From NCBI GenBank assembly GCA_032164245.1, contig JAVMKO010000007.1:3596001-3660000 (forward strand): a stretch of 64,000 bases of DNA, in the 5' to 3' direction. Source of the stretch: Sternotherus odoratus. Taxonomy: Eukaryota; Chordata; Testudines; Kinosternidae. This document shows, in pieces, positions 45,233 to 57,634 of this stretch. A program made the position numbers and the translations under genes. Each line of letters begins with the position of its first letter. Positions within the stretch are counted from its first letter, which is position 1. Below the pieces are notes generated by a model. That model was not told the DNA's origin. It was given only the letters and a program-made list of their open reading frames with translations, and made no database searches.

Positions 45233-45497
45233 CAGGGGCTGAGGCATCGATTTGTCCTAGCCCCAGCTGAGCAAGCATGTGGAGAAGCCACTGCGCCCTC
45301 CACCCCCACGCAAGTGGTTGCCGGCGGCCCCATGTGTGGAGGGGTGAGTGCCCCTACAGTGTGGCTGGAGGAGCAAGGGGTGGGGGGCGCGGCAGCGGCA
45401 TGGCCAGAGGAGCTAAGGGGGGGGGGGGCGGCAGTGGCCCGCGAAGCCCCTTCAAAATCTAATATGGCCCTCGTCTCAAAAAGTTTGGAGATCCCTG
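45233..45497. mobile_element. Non-autonomous hAT element
   Basis: Begins CAGGGG and ends 'agtttggagatccctg'. An exact 8-bp duplication, gtctaata, sits at 45225-45232 and 45498-45505. The interior is GC-rich with a poly-G run near 45418-45429. 265 bp, no transposase. Confidence 0.82.
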
Positions 45498-45505
45498 GTC
45501 TAATA

Positions 45506-45625
45506 GATGAGTGAGGCAGAATAGTCCCATTTCACAGATGGGGAAACCTCAGGCAGTGTGCTGAAAGGGCTCACTCAAGGCCATAGCACAAGACCGCGTC
45601 AGAGGCAGGATCAGAACTTAAGAGG
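45506..45625 (-). repeat. MIR-like SINE fragment, reverse
   Basis: 'cccatttcacagatggggaaa ... gctcactcaaggccatagcac ... ggcaggatcagaac' is the MIR core in reverse. Confidence 0.6.
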
Positions 45626-46479
45626 ATGAGGACTTTGAAGTATGGGTGCATGTCTGTAGACTGCACTGCCTCTCCTGAAAGCAAACACTATAGAAAAATG
45701 AACCCGGAGTTGCCACGGTTGTCAGTGGGGAGGGAGTGGGAAGACCTTGGAGTGGGATTTCCTGGTTCCTGCCATAAGGGGTCCTGCCACACTTCAGCTG
45801 CCTGCACATTCCCAGCGTCCCTACTGGCATTTGGAATGGGAAGGAAAGGGAGGGGAAGGGAAGCTTTGCTAGAGGAAAAGGAACCCTCCTCCCCCCCCAA
45901 AAGTCATCCCTGCTGAGTGTGGATGAGAGACAGCTCTTGCAAGTCTCCCTGCCTACTGTCTGAGAGCGATATCTGACCCCCGGGTTCCCTCACTCCTCCG
46001 TAATGAAGCTGCGGCAAGACTAGACTGGAATCACAAATTCACCTTTGTCTGAATGCGTGGTGACTTCCGGGCCAGTCATCTTGTCACACTGCCTCTGCTG
46101 TGGCTTTTTTGACAACAGTCTGTGATATAGGAAAAAACCCAGGCAGAAAGCATCTATGGTACTCAGCTGGTGGTAATCTGCACAGCTCTGCCTGCTGATG
46201 TACACCAGCTGAAAAACTAGCCCTGGTTGATTCCTGCTGGAGTTTTTCTTTCATTCTTCACATGGAGCATATGAGCTTATTATTTTTGTTTATAATTTTA
46301 TTATTATTCAATGGAAGCTTGAGAACGTATTGTCCGTGTTCTAAATGCACTGTATGTAAATGCAGACACATATAAATCCACTGATATGTAAAGACGGGCA
46401 GGTATTTGTCATAAGTATATATAAGCAGGTATAACATAAGGCTGGTATTTTGAAGAGTTACTGTTATTTATATTATAGT

Positions 46480-46640
46480 ATTGACTAGAGGCCTAAGAGG
46501 CCCAGTTCTTCAAGGCTCTTTACATCCACATTTTCCTGCCTCCAAGTCTTTACAAACTCAACAGAGAAGGGCATGAGGGGAAACAGAAGCACAGAGCAGT
46601 GAAGTAACTTGCCCATTTCTCCATTCACACTGATTCTTTT
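46480..46640 (-). repeat. MIR-like SINE fragment, reverse
   Basis: 'gaggggaaacagaagcacag agcagtgaagtaacttgccc' is the MIR core motif in reverse. The rest is diverged. Confidence 0.45.
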
Positions 46641-47280
46641 TATCCTCACATTTTCAAGCGGCCAAGTTTAAGCAGCCAAGCAACTTCTGCCCTTCGAGAT
46701 CATAAAAGGGGAAGAGCCAGTAGAGAGTGGTAAGAAAGAGGACACGTAGCCTGCCTGAGCAAGCAAAGAAGAGGTGGGAGGAAACACACACACTTCCAAC
46801 TATGCTGCAGCCTTGAGTAACCATGGTGAGGGGGGGTATCTTGTCAGTGGCCATGGTTGCACTTCAGAGTTGTAACAGAGAAATAACAGCGTCCATAAGC
46901 CCGGATTCAGGAGCCCAGATTTCACTGCAGTTACTCTGGACATACCAGTGCTGCTGGGGAGAGTTTATCACTGACCGGATAGCTCGTGTGGGACTTCAAA
47001 TCAAGCTGCACCAATATTCAGCTCAGCGTTTTACCTGTCACAGGGAGGATGGAAAATCGACGTCTCCATGCAAAACCCCACTCCAGCACTGTTTCCCAGC
47101 TTGGTCCGGCATTGGCATTGTGGGCCTGGCCTGATGACAATGCTAGTCAGTGGAAAGGCTCCCACGGATCCTATGGCAATTGGATCAGGCCTTATGTAAG
47201 GATTTAAGGCTTGTACCATTAAGTGGCTGCACTTTCCAGTTTGAACAATTTTACCAGTTTAAGAGATTTTACCTATCGGG

Positions 47281-47512
47281 CAACAGTGTGGTCCAGTGGA
47301 TAGGACATAGAATTGGCACATAAAAGACCTGAGCTCAGTTTCTGCTTCTGCCACCTGTGTGCTGAGTGAACTTGAGCAAGTCACGTCATCACCCCGTGCC
47401 TCAATTTCCCCATCTGTAAAATGGGGATAATGATATTGACCTCCTTTGTAAAGCACTTTAAGAGCTATGGAGGCAAAGTGCTGTATAAGACCTAGGAATA
47501 ATTATAATTAAA
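47281..47512 (+). repeat. MIR-like SINE, nearly full length
   Basis: 'gtggtccagtggataggac' (tRNA-like head), 'ttctgcttctgccacctgtg', 'gagcaagtcacgtcatc', 'cccatctgtaaaatgggg', 'taaagcactttaagagct'. The best-preserved MIR-like copy in the window. Confidence 0.68.
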
Positions 47513-47814
47513 CCTGGGGAATGCTGCTGGAAGCAGTACTCTTTTTCAGAATGGAAGAAACTTTTGAAGAAAGAACCACCCTAGTTCGAACGGTGGTTAT
47601 TGGGAAGTATCCAAGGTTGTTTGATATTATAAAAATTCGTCAGCCATATAAGCCAAACAAAGGCTGGTTCAGGTTGTAGCTCTTTGCTGAGACTTGTCGG
47701 CAAATTCTTAACATTTTCTGATTGCTGAGAACAAAGAAAAACGGTTTTAACTGGAACCAGTGTTGTAACATCTGAAGCCTGGCCCCCATTTTCTGCTGGT
47801 GTCACTGGTGCAGC

Positions 47815-47891
47815 TTCAGCAGATAATTTGGTCCAATATTTGGACCAATTTCCAATTATCTGACTTCAGCAGATAATTTGGTCCAATATTT
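47815..47891. repeat. 50-bp duplication with an internal hairpin
   Basis: 'ttcagcagataatttggtcc' + 'aatattt' occurs at 47815 and again at 47865. Between them 'ggaccaatttccaattatctg' is an inverted partner, so the first copy can fold back. Confidence 0.7.
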
Positions 47892-48849
47892 TCAAAGCTG
47901 CACTATGTGAAAGATGTCTTACTGTGCAATGAAGAAGAGAAAAAAGGGTGCCTTATACAGAAGGAATGGGCTGATGGATTGGAAGAGATTAGATAGGAGT
48001 GATGGAGGGTGACAGGCAAGTCTGTTGGGAACTGAAGGACCAGCAGGGAGTTTTACCATTGATTTCAGAGGGGAAATGATTTAGGGCTTGTCTACACGGC
48101 CCCACAGTCTAGAGGTTTAAATCGTAAAGGGCTCTAACATGCGTGACCATCTGCATTTGCCTACTATAGTTCAAGCCCAGCACACAGGAGACTTCCCCAG
48201 CCATTATTTCAGTCTCTGCTCAGTGGTATCTGTCCATACTCAGAGATGCCAGTACGGATTTGCCAAAGGGCTCATCTGGTGCTTCGTATATGAAACGAGG
48301 GCCCTTTTTTACATTAACATTTGGCAGTCACTTATCTTTTTCTAAGTACTTGCTGTAATGAATGATGTGGCCCTCAGTTCCAGTGTTTATCTGGAAGTCA
48401 CCTTTTGTTCATTTATTTCCAGTGTCACAAACCAATCTGTTGTGGCACCTTGTTTTGTAAATGCATTCGAAGGTCCGACAAAGAACTCCTTTTTCCGCAG
48501 CAGCATCGAACCTTGTCCTCCAGCTGTATGTTCACGGGTGGGGTTTTCCTTGGGTAATTCTTTGCCGTTTGTGACACATTTTTCCCAAATGTCTGCTTTT
48601 ATTGCATGCGTGACTTTGCCTCCATGGATCCTGGACATCTGTCGTGTTGTGCTTGCCTCCATCTTTATTGCAAACAGATCTTGAGTCTACCATTTGTTTA
48701 GTCCTGTGTTCTGGCTCTGTGCCTTGGTGTATATTTTTTAATTAGATGTACTTTGGTTCATTAGTTGTGAACACTGGATTTGATCAACTATCAATTGAAG
48801 TGAGGGGAAAGCCTGCTTTGGGTCGGAACCTACTTCATTTGGCAAACTC
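47892..48849. other. No gene recognised
   Basis: A MITE-type left terminus (ttagggcttgtctacacggcc) is visible at 48080, but I cannot place its right end. The ORFs at 48358-48684 on both strands do not resemble known proteins. Confidence 0.4.
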
Positions 48850-49055
48850 AGGCCACGTCTACACTACTCACCAAATCGGCAGGTGATGATATATCTATCA
48901 GAGATCGATATATTGTGTCTAGTGTAGATGCGATAAATCGATCCCCGAGCACTCTCCCATCGACTCCAGAACTAGGGGGAGCGGCAGCGTGCTTCAGTGA
49001 GGACACCCAGGTAACTTAGGTGGAAACCCTCCTCTCCCCAGTGTAGACCTGGCCT
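48850..49055. mobile_element. Harbinger-like MITE
   Basis: 'aggccacgtctacact' and 'agtgtagacctggcct' are inverted with one mismatch. A 3-bp 'tca' flanks GGCC at both ends, as for PIF/Harbinger elements. The interior has 'gatcgatatattg' and 'gataaatcgatcccc', shared with 13019-13319. Confidence 0.72.
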
Positions 49056-50478
49056 CAGTGTTTACTGGTCCTGTACATATCCATGCATTTTCTCACAATA
49101 ACCTCACTCTGACCTACTTATCAATTATACCTCAAACTGTTTGCTCTCTGATTAGCCTGTTAACTATGCATATTCACAGGCCTTCATTTTATTACCTGGA
49201 ACTGTAACACAATAGTCAATGGTCCCATCTGGCAGCTGGTTCCTGGAAGGAAGATCTGTTGTTGACAAGTGATATTCTTGCATAGATCAAAGTGTTCTTC
49301 CCATTTCTGGATGGTATCATTCTCCTACATGTTCCCATTGGACTATTGTAGTTCTCCAGTGCCTCTGTGAACGTGACAGGTATGGAGAATTTCACCCTCT
49401 TCAGTTTCCCTGCCTCCAGGAACTTTTGATAGTTTTGCCTTCATCTCCTCCAGTTCTCTGGCAGGTTCCCTTCAACACTAAGGGATTCGGGTGGCTTCAT
49501 TTGCTCCCTTTTTGCCAATGATGTAATTTTCTTCTGACAGCATGTAATAAAAGTGAGACGCACGAGTGCTGATAAGACGCTGGCCTTTACTACCTCACCA
49601 CAAATACGTAACAGGGACCAAGTCACAAAAAGTTAATGCTCCCAGTCACATGATAGGGATCAGTATGCACTGACTTTGACAGCTAATGTTACAGCCCCAT
49701 TGTTTTGTTCAGGCCCTGCTCCTAGTTATAAATGTCCAGTCACCCAATCCGCGCACACAAACAATCACACAGCTGGAATAGTAAATCATGAATCCAGAAG
49801 AGCTGCAATGAACAGTTTGCTAGTAATTCATAGGCTGAAATTTATTTGAGTAAAACATTCAGCAAACAATTATGTGTAGCAATCACATTAATAAACATTG
49901 CCGTCCGTCCGGGGATAGTTTGTGAGCATAAAGAAGGGCTAACATGTTGAAAAATGTATTCGTTGGAAATTGCATGCTCCATTCTAATTTTAACTCACAA
50001 GCCAATCTGGAGAATCTATCTGCCATTAAAATGGATTCTTCTTCCCTCCTCAGTGAGATAAGCCAACAGCGTCCAGTATTTTACAAGAAAATTGCATAGG
50101 ACTAGTACATTTAGGGCAATTGGAGTCTTGGCATTGGTTCATTTCTGAATGTTTTATTATCCAATTAAAACTACTTGATAGAAGTTAGCTATGCTGGGCT
50201 AGGATTAATGGGGTCTTAGAGCAAACCTTGCCCTAAAAGGAAGTATCCAGATCCCAGCTATCTTTATTTTAAACAATCAAAATCCGGCAAACATGGCAGA
50301 GCTGTAAGACGGTTTAAGTGATCCAAAGGAAGTGGCAAACAGATATGTGCATGTTTCTAACGTAGATTGGGCTCTGCATGCCAGAGTATGCTCTAAATCA
50401 CATTTATTGAAGGCTGTTTTAAGTGTGTGTGCACACACGTGTCTGAGGAGCTAGTGTTCTGGTAAAGAGTTTCTTGTG

Positions 50479-51190
50479 CAGGGCTTATCCACACTGGATG
50501 TTGTACTAGGATAGTTAACCCACAGTAGTAATATCAGCAGAACTCCCCATGTGGACACTTTAAGCCGTTTCTAGGGGATGGTCTTCACTACCAGGGGGGA
50601 TCGACAGCAGATACACAACTTTAGCTATGTGAATCACGTAGCTGAAGTTTGCGTATCTGCAGCCGATTTACCTGCCGTCCTCACGGCGGCGGCAGGCGGC
50701 GGCGCGCTCCCCCGTCGACTCCAGCTTGTGCCTCCCGGCAAGCTGGAGTTCCAGAGTCGACAGGGGTGCTGCGAGCAATCGATTTCTCGCATCTTCACCA
50801 GACGCGAGAAATCGATCGCTAACAGAGCGATCACTACCCGCCGAGTGAAGACCAGCCCCTAGATGGGGAAATTGACTGACATACTATTCCAGAATAATTT
50901 AGCTTTTCCAGACTGGCTCCCCCATGTGGACACTGTCCCAGATTAAAACTGGTTTTATTACCGAATGACTGCTTTCTGATTGGGTTTATTATTCCAGATT
51001 GAAGTTACTTTTATTCTATACCTGGGGAGTTATTGAGGAATAGCTCATTTCACAGCAACTATGCTGGTCAATTTCCTGATATAGAAGAGCTTTTAACTGG
51101 AATAAAAGTTATATCAGTATAACTACAGGACTTTATATTCACTCCCCACCTTACACCCATATTACTTCCCTATGTAGACAAGTCCTAACA
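50479..51190. mobile_element. MITE interrupted by another MITE
   Basis: Left end 'agggcttatccacactgg' faces right end 'cctatgtagacaagtcct', and two 'ccccatgtggacact' blocks lie inside. The element at 50572-50861 is inserted between its left and middle parts. Confidence 0.55.
50572..50861. mobile_element. CpG-rich Harbinger-like MITE, nested
   Basis: Terminal 'taggggatggtcttcact' and 'agtgaagaccagccccta' are inverted (17 of 18). Inside are strong palindromes: 'ccagcttgtg' / 'gcaagctgg' flanked by gtcgac, and 'atcgatttctcgc' / 'gcgagaaatcgat'. The CpG content is high because of the ggcggcggcag run. It is related to 13019-13319. Confidence 0.75.
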
Positions 51191-51199
51191 ACATTTCTA

Positions 51200-51328
51200 A
51201 GGCCCTGACTCCACAGACACATGCACACATGATTAACTTGAGGTATGTGAGCAGCCTTATTAACTGTATTGGATTACTTAAGTGTTTAAAGTTAAGAATG
51301 TTCATACGTGTTTACAGAATCAGGGCCC
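51200..51328. repeat. Palindromic MITE ('cagcaaagcac' family, diverged)
   Basis: 'aggccctgactccacagac' at the left and 'tttacagaatcagggccc' at the right are inverted. The centre is diverged. Confidence 0.5.
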
Positions 51329-51411
51329 AAATGATTTTGCTGTTTTGTCTGAAGTTATCATCAGATGATGATTCCCATTATTTTTTAATTCATGTCTGAA
51401 ATACTAAAGGC

Positions 51412-52543
51412 CAGGTGGATAAAAATCAATGTGAAAAAATCAGATTTTTATATTTAAATCAGATTTTGTAATTTAAATTAATACATTTTTCTTTTTTAAA
51501 ATAAACCTATTTGAAATTATGGCATCTTACATTTAGTCCTAAACTCACCATTAGCTACTAAAATCATTTAATGAAATAAAAAAATGGAAGTAGTACACAG
51601 TGGTTGCTGCCGAAACACTGAGCTGGGGGAAGTAACTAGCTAAGCCCCAGGAAGCAGAGTTTGTTGACATACTAAACCAGTTTTTTTGACCGCAGTAGTT
51701 TCTTCTGCAAATGCAGACAGAATAGTTTCTTCATTTCAATGTATTCAACTAGTTCAGTTCAATGATTAGTTCATTCAAAGATGAGAAGCCAGTTGGGAGG
51801 TGAAAAACTTGTTTTCCTCTTCCAGTCTATGAATAAAAACAAGGTGTGAGATGGTGAGATCTACTAGCTCTAACATCTGGTGACTGGAAACAAGGTGTGA
51901 GATGGTGAGATCTACTAGCTCTAACATCTGGTGACTGGAAACAGTCAATTGAATTCATTAATTACAGATTACATTTCCTTTGTTTAATAAATCAGTTAGT
52001 AAAGAAAAAAAACAAAGTAAAAACATATTTTGATAAACTTTGTTTCTTGTGTATCCACCACATTTAAGGTAGCATTTATTTAACTATGAAAACAAATTTT
52101 AAATGCTGGTTTTGTGCATTTTAATAGAATTCAATTTCAATCTAAATGTGACATGACGCAAATCACAAGTAAATAATTATTCATTATCTGGTAAATGAGA
52201 GCTGAATCAAACACCATTTTCTAACATAAAAAAGTAAAAATTAAGAATCTGAACAAATGTAAAATAAGCTATATAATTGCTTAAATATGTACGGATACAG
52301 TGCATTCTCCTGGTTAGCAAAAAGAAATGCAAAATCTAGTGTAAAGGCTATATTTATTTGCAAATCAACATGTTTTTAGGGTTATCAATCAATGAGAATT
52401 AAATTTTCTTAGGAATAAAACTAAAAAGTACAAATATAAATAAGATTACAACTGATGCCTTAAGGGAAGGTTTCCCACTTGCTGATTTGAATGATGATTA
52501 AAATCAGTTATTTGAATCACTTTGTTTGAATCAGTCCACCCTG
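51412..52543. mobile_element. AT-rich hAT-like element
   Basis: Left 'caggtggataaaaatca' and right 'tgaatcagtccaccctg' are an imperfect terminal inverted repeat (CAGGGTGGA type). The flanks 'ctaaaggc' (51404-51411) and 'caaaaggg' (52544-52551) agree at 6 of 8 bases, consistent with an old 8-bp duplication. Poly(A/T)-rich 'aaatcagatttt' blocks fill the ends. No transposase frame. Confidence 0.6.
51837..51943. repeat. Perfect 51-bp tandem duplication
   Basis: Two identical copies (51837-51887 and 51888-51938) of a unit that starts aaacaaggtgtgagatgg and ends catctggtgactgg; the first bases of a third follow. The identity means that the duplication is recent. Confidence 0.95.
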
Positions 52544-52551
52544 CAAAAGGG

Positions 52552-54983
52552 ATGTAAGCCTCCAGTCCTGCAGATATGTATGTGAGTAATTTTACAGACG
52601 AGTAATCCTGTTGTGGTAGACAGGCCTTCTTACATGATTAAAGTTTATCTTGTACATAAGTTTTGCCGTATCAGGGTGTAAATATGCAGCGTATTAATTA
52701 TCTGTAATTGAATATGTCTTTTATATAGTGGAGCCTAAATGGAACATTTAAATTAGTAGTGAGGTTGCACAAAAGTTTAGGGGCCAGGTCCAAAATGCCA
52801 CTCCACTTTGATGGAATTGTGACGACTGATTCTAAAGAGAGGCAATTCTCTTTAGGTAGTTGGTGATTCACGGCAGGGTAGGAGTAGCAAAGTGAGCCCT
52901 GAGGGATCCAACAGAGTTTGACAAAACTAGCCCCGTGGTTTGGTTGATGATTTGGGGATAATCATTCATTCTTGGATAAAAGCATAGCATTTATGAGGTA
53001 ATACATCCGGCCCTGTTACTTGGTTTTGCTTTAGACCTGTCTTAAAAATTCATTTTGCTACCCATGGCCTAGTTTTCAAAACCTCTGGTGCCTAGAGCTG
53101 TGCGCAAAAATGTTTGCCTAGTTGTCATGACTGCCTACGCAAGCCGGGTATTTTGGATATAAAATTGGCGCTGGGAAGCTAAAGGCCAATTTATGGAAAT
53201 TATGTAAATCTGAGACTGCCCAGTGGTTGCACATTTTTGTATGCAGCCGCAAATATCTGATAGATGGGGGAAATGATCCCTGTAGGGACGATCGCATATG
53301 TGCACACACAAAAAATGTGTTAAGAACAATTCCACAGTTCTCCAAGCTGCCAGTTTGTAATAATTTTCTGTTTGGTGGTGTGTGGCCTGGTGAAGTTTAT
53401 ATGAGACCTTAACAGAGTGATACGTTATCAATGAAAACTATGTGCTGTCACGTGGCAAAACACTGGATTGTGAGTTTGGACCTATGACACTAAATTCAGC
53501 CAATAAGCATATGCACTTCATTCGAAATCCCTGGGCCAAATTCAGTAGCTCTGTAGACTTTAGTATAAGCTACCCATCAGAAGTAAGTTGACAATATGTT
53601 GGTGTGAACGTAAAAGGCAAAGTAGTGTAGTCCACATTGATTTGTTATTCAGTAGGGACTAGATTCTCTTTTCACTTACTCTGATGTAAATCAAGAGTAA
53701 CCTTAGATATACTCCTGACTGCATCAGTGGGAGAGGAGACCCTGAGCCCAAATTAATATTCTTCTTAGCGTATGCTCCATGTAGGTCAGGTGCCATGTGA
53801 CCAGGATTCGTCACCGAATTTGGTCCGCTGGTTGGATCATTAGCTTCCCCGGCGTGAGCCGGGTACTGACGGGGAGTGCGGCATGAACTGAATCAATGTG
53901 GATTATGCTCCTTTGTCATTTCAGTCACGGGAGTGACACCTATATAAATGAAAGAACGCTCCTCCCCTGGTCTCAGTGCACTGCCTGAGTTGCAGAGTTC
54001 TACGGTTTGGTGGATCTGGATGTAGTGGACATTGAGATAAAGTAATTAAACCGGAGGGTGCCAAAATAATTCCTTATAATAGAACTTTCCTTCTGGTGCC
54101 CGTTCCCCTCATTTGTCATTTAGAAAAGGCCAAATTCTGCTGTCAGCAATATGGGTGAAGTTCTCATCGACAGCAATAGGAGTTGCACTTGTATAAATGA
54201 GAGGAGAATTCAGCCCAATATATTTGAAGGAGACTAAAATTTGTTCTCAATAAATCCATGTAATTGTCACAAACTCATACCAGACCTCTCACTGTGTCAG
54301 TTTCCTGCCTGTTAATCTGACGAGCAGTTGCTGATTTAAAGCCCCTGAAAGCTCAGAAATAATAAATATTAAAGCTCTGATTCCCACATTCTGACATTTC
54401 CTGAACTTTCACAGCTCAGGTCCATAAAATCAATGATAAATCAGATGCCGTCAGATCCTTTTTCGTGGCTGTGTATATACAAACACATACACAAACAACA
54501 CAAAAATTTGCCATTTCCAGAAAAAAGATGTGAAAGAAACGTCATCACCTGCTACTAGCGTGACTGTTGCCAAAGGCATTGGTCTGTAACATCAACCCTT
54601 AAACCACTGCTTGGAGACTTTATGTAATCAGGATCTGCATCTTTGGAAAGGTCAATAAATTAAAAGCTACTTTTGAACTGATTCAGCGGAGTAGGTGTCA
54701 ATGATTTTTATTAAGCTTACAAATGTTTAACCGCTGACAAAATTTCAACTATAGTCAGAGATGAGGTTGCTTATTCCCAGTTTGATGTTATGGGCCTGAT
54801 TCTTGTTTACGCTACACTTATATTTAATAAATTACATATGTGGTCACCTTAAGCCCCCTTTCTTTGTACTGTCGGAGCAGCATAAAGGGGCCTTACTGTA
54901 TATGAAAATTCAGACTTATGAGTTTGAAATTCCTCTCACTTACAGGGGTTTAAAGTAGTGTATATTAAGATTGGTCATTGATT
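52552..54983. other. No gene recognised
   Basis: Mixed AT-rich sequence. The ORFs at 53118-53431 on opposite strands mirror each other and are not credible genes. Confidence 0.4.
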
Positions 54984-55986
54984 GGGTCTGTCTGCACTTT
55001 TTATGGTTCCCAGTTCAAGGAGACCTACCTGTGCTAGCTCTGATCAAGCCACTGCACTAGAAACAGAATGTAATCGCAGTGGTGGAAGCAGCGGGAAGGT
55101 TTAGCTGACCTAGAACATACTTAGCATCTCAGAGGAGATTGCACTCAGGACGGCTCATCCCTCCCATCACTCACTCTACTACTACATTCTAGTCTTAGCG
55201 GGCTAACTTGATGAGAGTGTAAACCGGGGTGAGCAAACTACAGCCCGCGAGCCACGGGACCCTCCTGCCCAGCCCCTGAGCTCCCATCCGGGGAGGCTCC
55301 CCCTGACCCCTCCCCTGCTGTTTGCCCTCCTCCGCAGCCTCAACATGCCACGCCGCCAGCACTCTGGCCCGCTGCTCCTGGGCAGTGTTTCAGCAGTGTG
55401 GTTGGCTCCGTCGGGGCTGTGAGCTCCTGCCACTCTGGGCAGCTTGGTAATGGGGTGGGACTGTGAGCTCCGATGGGGCAGCGTTTCGCTCCGGTGGGCT
55501 GCGCGGCCTCCAGACATGCTACTCTGAGCGGCGTGGTAAGGAGGCAGGGAGTCCCAGGGGTCTGTGAGGGGCTGGGGGTGTGGATAGGGGCCGAGGCAGT
55601 CAGGGAACAGGGAGCAGAGGATGTTGGGTAGGAGTTAGGTACGGGGTAGGGTGCTGGGGGTCAGTTAGGGGTGGCGGGTCTTGGGAGGGGGCAGTCAGGG
55701 ATCAAGAAGCATAGGGGCTTAGATAGGGGGTGGGGTTCTGGGGGAGTGGTTGGGGCAGGGGGTCTCTGGAGGGGTTGATCAGGGGACAAGGAGCAAGGGG
55801 AGTTGATGGGTTGAGGGTTCTGCGGGGGGCAGTCAGGGGGCTGAAAGTGGGAGGGGGTCAGATAGGGGGTGGAGCCAGGCTGTTTCGGGAGGCACAGCTT
55901 CCCCTATCCGGCCCTTCATACAATTTTGCAAGCCCAATGTGGCTCTCGGGCCAAAAAGGTTGCCCACCGCTGATGTAGACACACCC
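54984..55986. mobile_element. MITE split by a hAT insertion
   Basis: Left 'gggtctgtctgcactt' and right 'gatgtagacacaccc' look like the two ends of one 'gtgtctaca'-type MITE. The hAT element at 55225-55972 lies just inside its right end. Confidence 0.5.
55225..55972. mobile_element. Non-autonomous hAT element, GC-rich
   Basis: Left 'cggggtgagcaaactacagc' and right 'aaaaaggttgcccaccgctg' are degraded inverted repeats of the CAGGGGTGGGCAAACTA type. The flanks gtgtaaac (55217-55224) and atgtagac (55973-55980) agree at 6 of 8. The interior is G-rich with degenerate 'ggggtcagttaggggtggcg' repeats, which explains the glycine-rich ORF at 55730. Confidence 0.7.
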
Positions 55987-56042
55987 TTAGATGGATTTCA
56001 GAGAGTCCACACAAGAGGATTGTACGTAACAAAATCAATTAA

Positions 56043-56324
56043 GGCCGGGTCTACACTGCTCCTTTCAGCACTAGAACGTTACTTGTTCAGGGGTGCGAAA
56101 AACTACACCCCCCCCCCCAAATGACAGAAGTTTTAGCGCTGAAAAGCGCCAGTATAGACAGCACTTTCTTGCCAGAATCCTTGCTCCTGGCAATAAAAGC
56201 TCCCACCGCTTGTTCGGGGTGGTTATTTTTTATCGCTGGGGTAGCTCCCCCCGGTGATAAAGTGCGACAATGCTGCCCACATTAGAAACCAACTTTGTTA
56301 CATTGGCGAAGCGTAGACCAGGCC
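56043..56324. mobile_element. Harbinger-like MITE
   Basis: 'ggccgggtctacact' and 'agcgtagaccaggcc' are inverted, with TAA directly repeated at both flanks (TWA target typical of PIF/Harbinger). Contains a poly-C run at 56107-56118 and a 'ttttagcgctgaaaa' palindrome. Confidence 0.72.
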
Positions 56325-56879
56325 TAATGCCCCTTTAGACCACTCTGCCAATGTAAAGAAGCCTTAAAGTGGATGTAAATAATGGGTCTGTACAGACCGC
56401 AACCATTGGGAGTAATTGTGGCTTCAGCTGACATATCTGAGGCAGCCACAGCTAGGCTAGCCCTGTGAATCCCAGGTTTACTCGCCCTGTGAGTAACTCC
56501 CCGGAGAGCTTGTACAGCTCATGTTGCCATGGCTTCGCTGGTCTGGGACCTGATCTAGTGAAATTATGGCCAGTTCAAGTGCATCTACACAAGTGGCAAT
56601 CGCACCCAGTGATTGCAGTCGAGACAGACCCTACCTGAAAATGAGAATCGGCTCTGAGCTGTTTATATCATTGGAGCGCTCTATTTGTTTTTAGTTTAGT
56701 CTGAGGCTCTGCTGCCCTGTGTGTTGCAGTTATTTCCACAAGTGCAATGAGGATGTTTTAGGAGCATTTTGCACTCACTTTGCACTGGTGTAAATATGTG
56801 CACAAGATGCCGGGCAATGGAGAATCAAGCCCTATGTATTGAATCTACCATAAGTGGGATAGTCTTGCAGTTAAAAGAT

Positions 56880-57060
56880 AGGGGTGGGAGCCCAGAGATC
56901 TGGGTTGTCAGTCTGGCTGTTCCTGAGGTTTCTGTGTAACACATAACAAGTCTGTGCCTCGGTTTACCCATCTGTAAATAGGGACAATACTTGTCTGCCT
57001 CTGAGAGTTATTCCACTCCAATCGATAAAGTGCTTTGCCTTCAGATGGAACCTGCTACAG
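56880..57060 (+). repeat. MIR-like SINE
   Basis: 'gggagcccagagatctggg ... tgtgcctcggtttacccatc tgtaaatagggac ... ataaagtgctttgcc'. The core order is that of MIR. Confidence 0.55.
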
Positions 57061-57095
57061 GATTACAGACTATCAGTGTAAATGCTTAGCAATGT

Positions 57096-57605
57096 ATGGC
57101 CTGGACTACAAATAGTTTTTGTATCATTATGTCAATTATGGGCATGATTTTTACCAGTGTAGTTGCACCAGTACAAAACCTAGTGTGGACACAGTTATAT
57201 CAGTATAAAGGTGCCTTCTACCAGTATCGCCTACTCCTCTTCCTGTATGGGATTAAGCTATACGGATATAAACTCTACTTTTATGCTGGGATAAACTCCC
57301 TCTGTCCTGAGGCCATGTCTACACTATAGGGTCTATAGTGACATAGCTGTGGCACCTGGGCAATGCTGCCATCATCCCAGTGCAGACACAGCCTACAGCA
57401 ATGGAGGATTTTTTTCTGTCACTGTAAGAACACCTCCTCTCTGAGCACCGGTAGCTAGACTGATGGAAACATTCTTCCGTAGATTGAGCTGCGACTACAC
57501 CAGGCATGAGGTTAGCAGAGCTGCAGAATCCAGGGGGGGTGACTTTTTCATGCCCCCGAGTGCTATGGCTATGTTGACATAAGTTTTGACCAGACTTGAG
57601 ACAGT
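57096..57605. repeat. Fragments of 'gtctacact'-type MITEs
   Basis: 'gttatatcagtataaaggtg' at 57192 and 'ctgaggccatgtctacacta' at 57308 are MITE-like. A possible degraded right end 'taagttttgaccagacttgag' lies at 57580-57600. The boundaries are uncertain. Confidence 0.42.
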
Positions 57606-57634
57606 TGTAGCGCTTTAACAATACTTGGCAAGTT

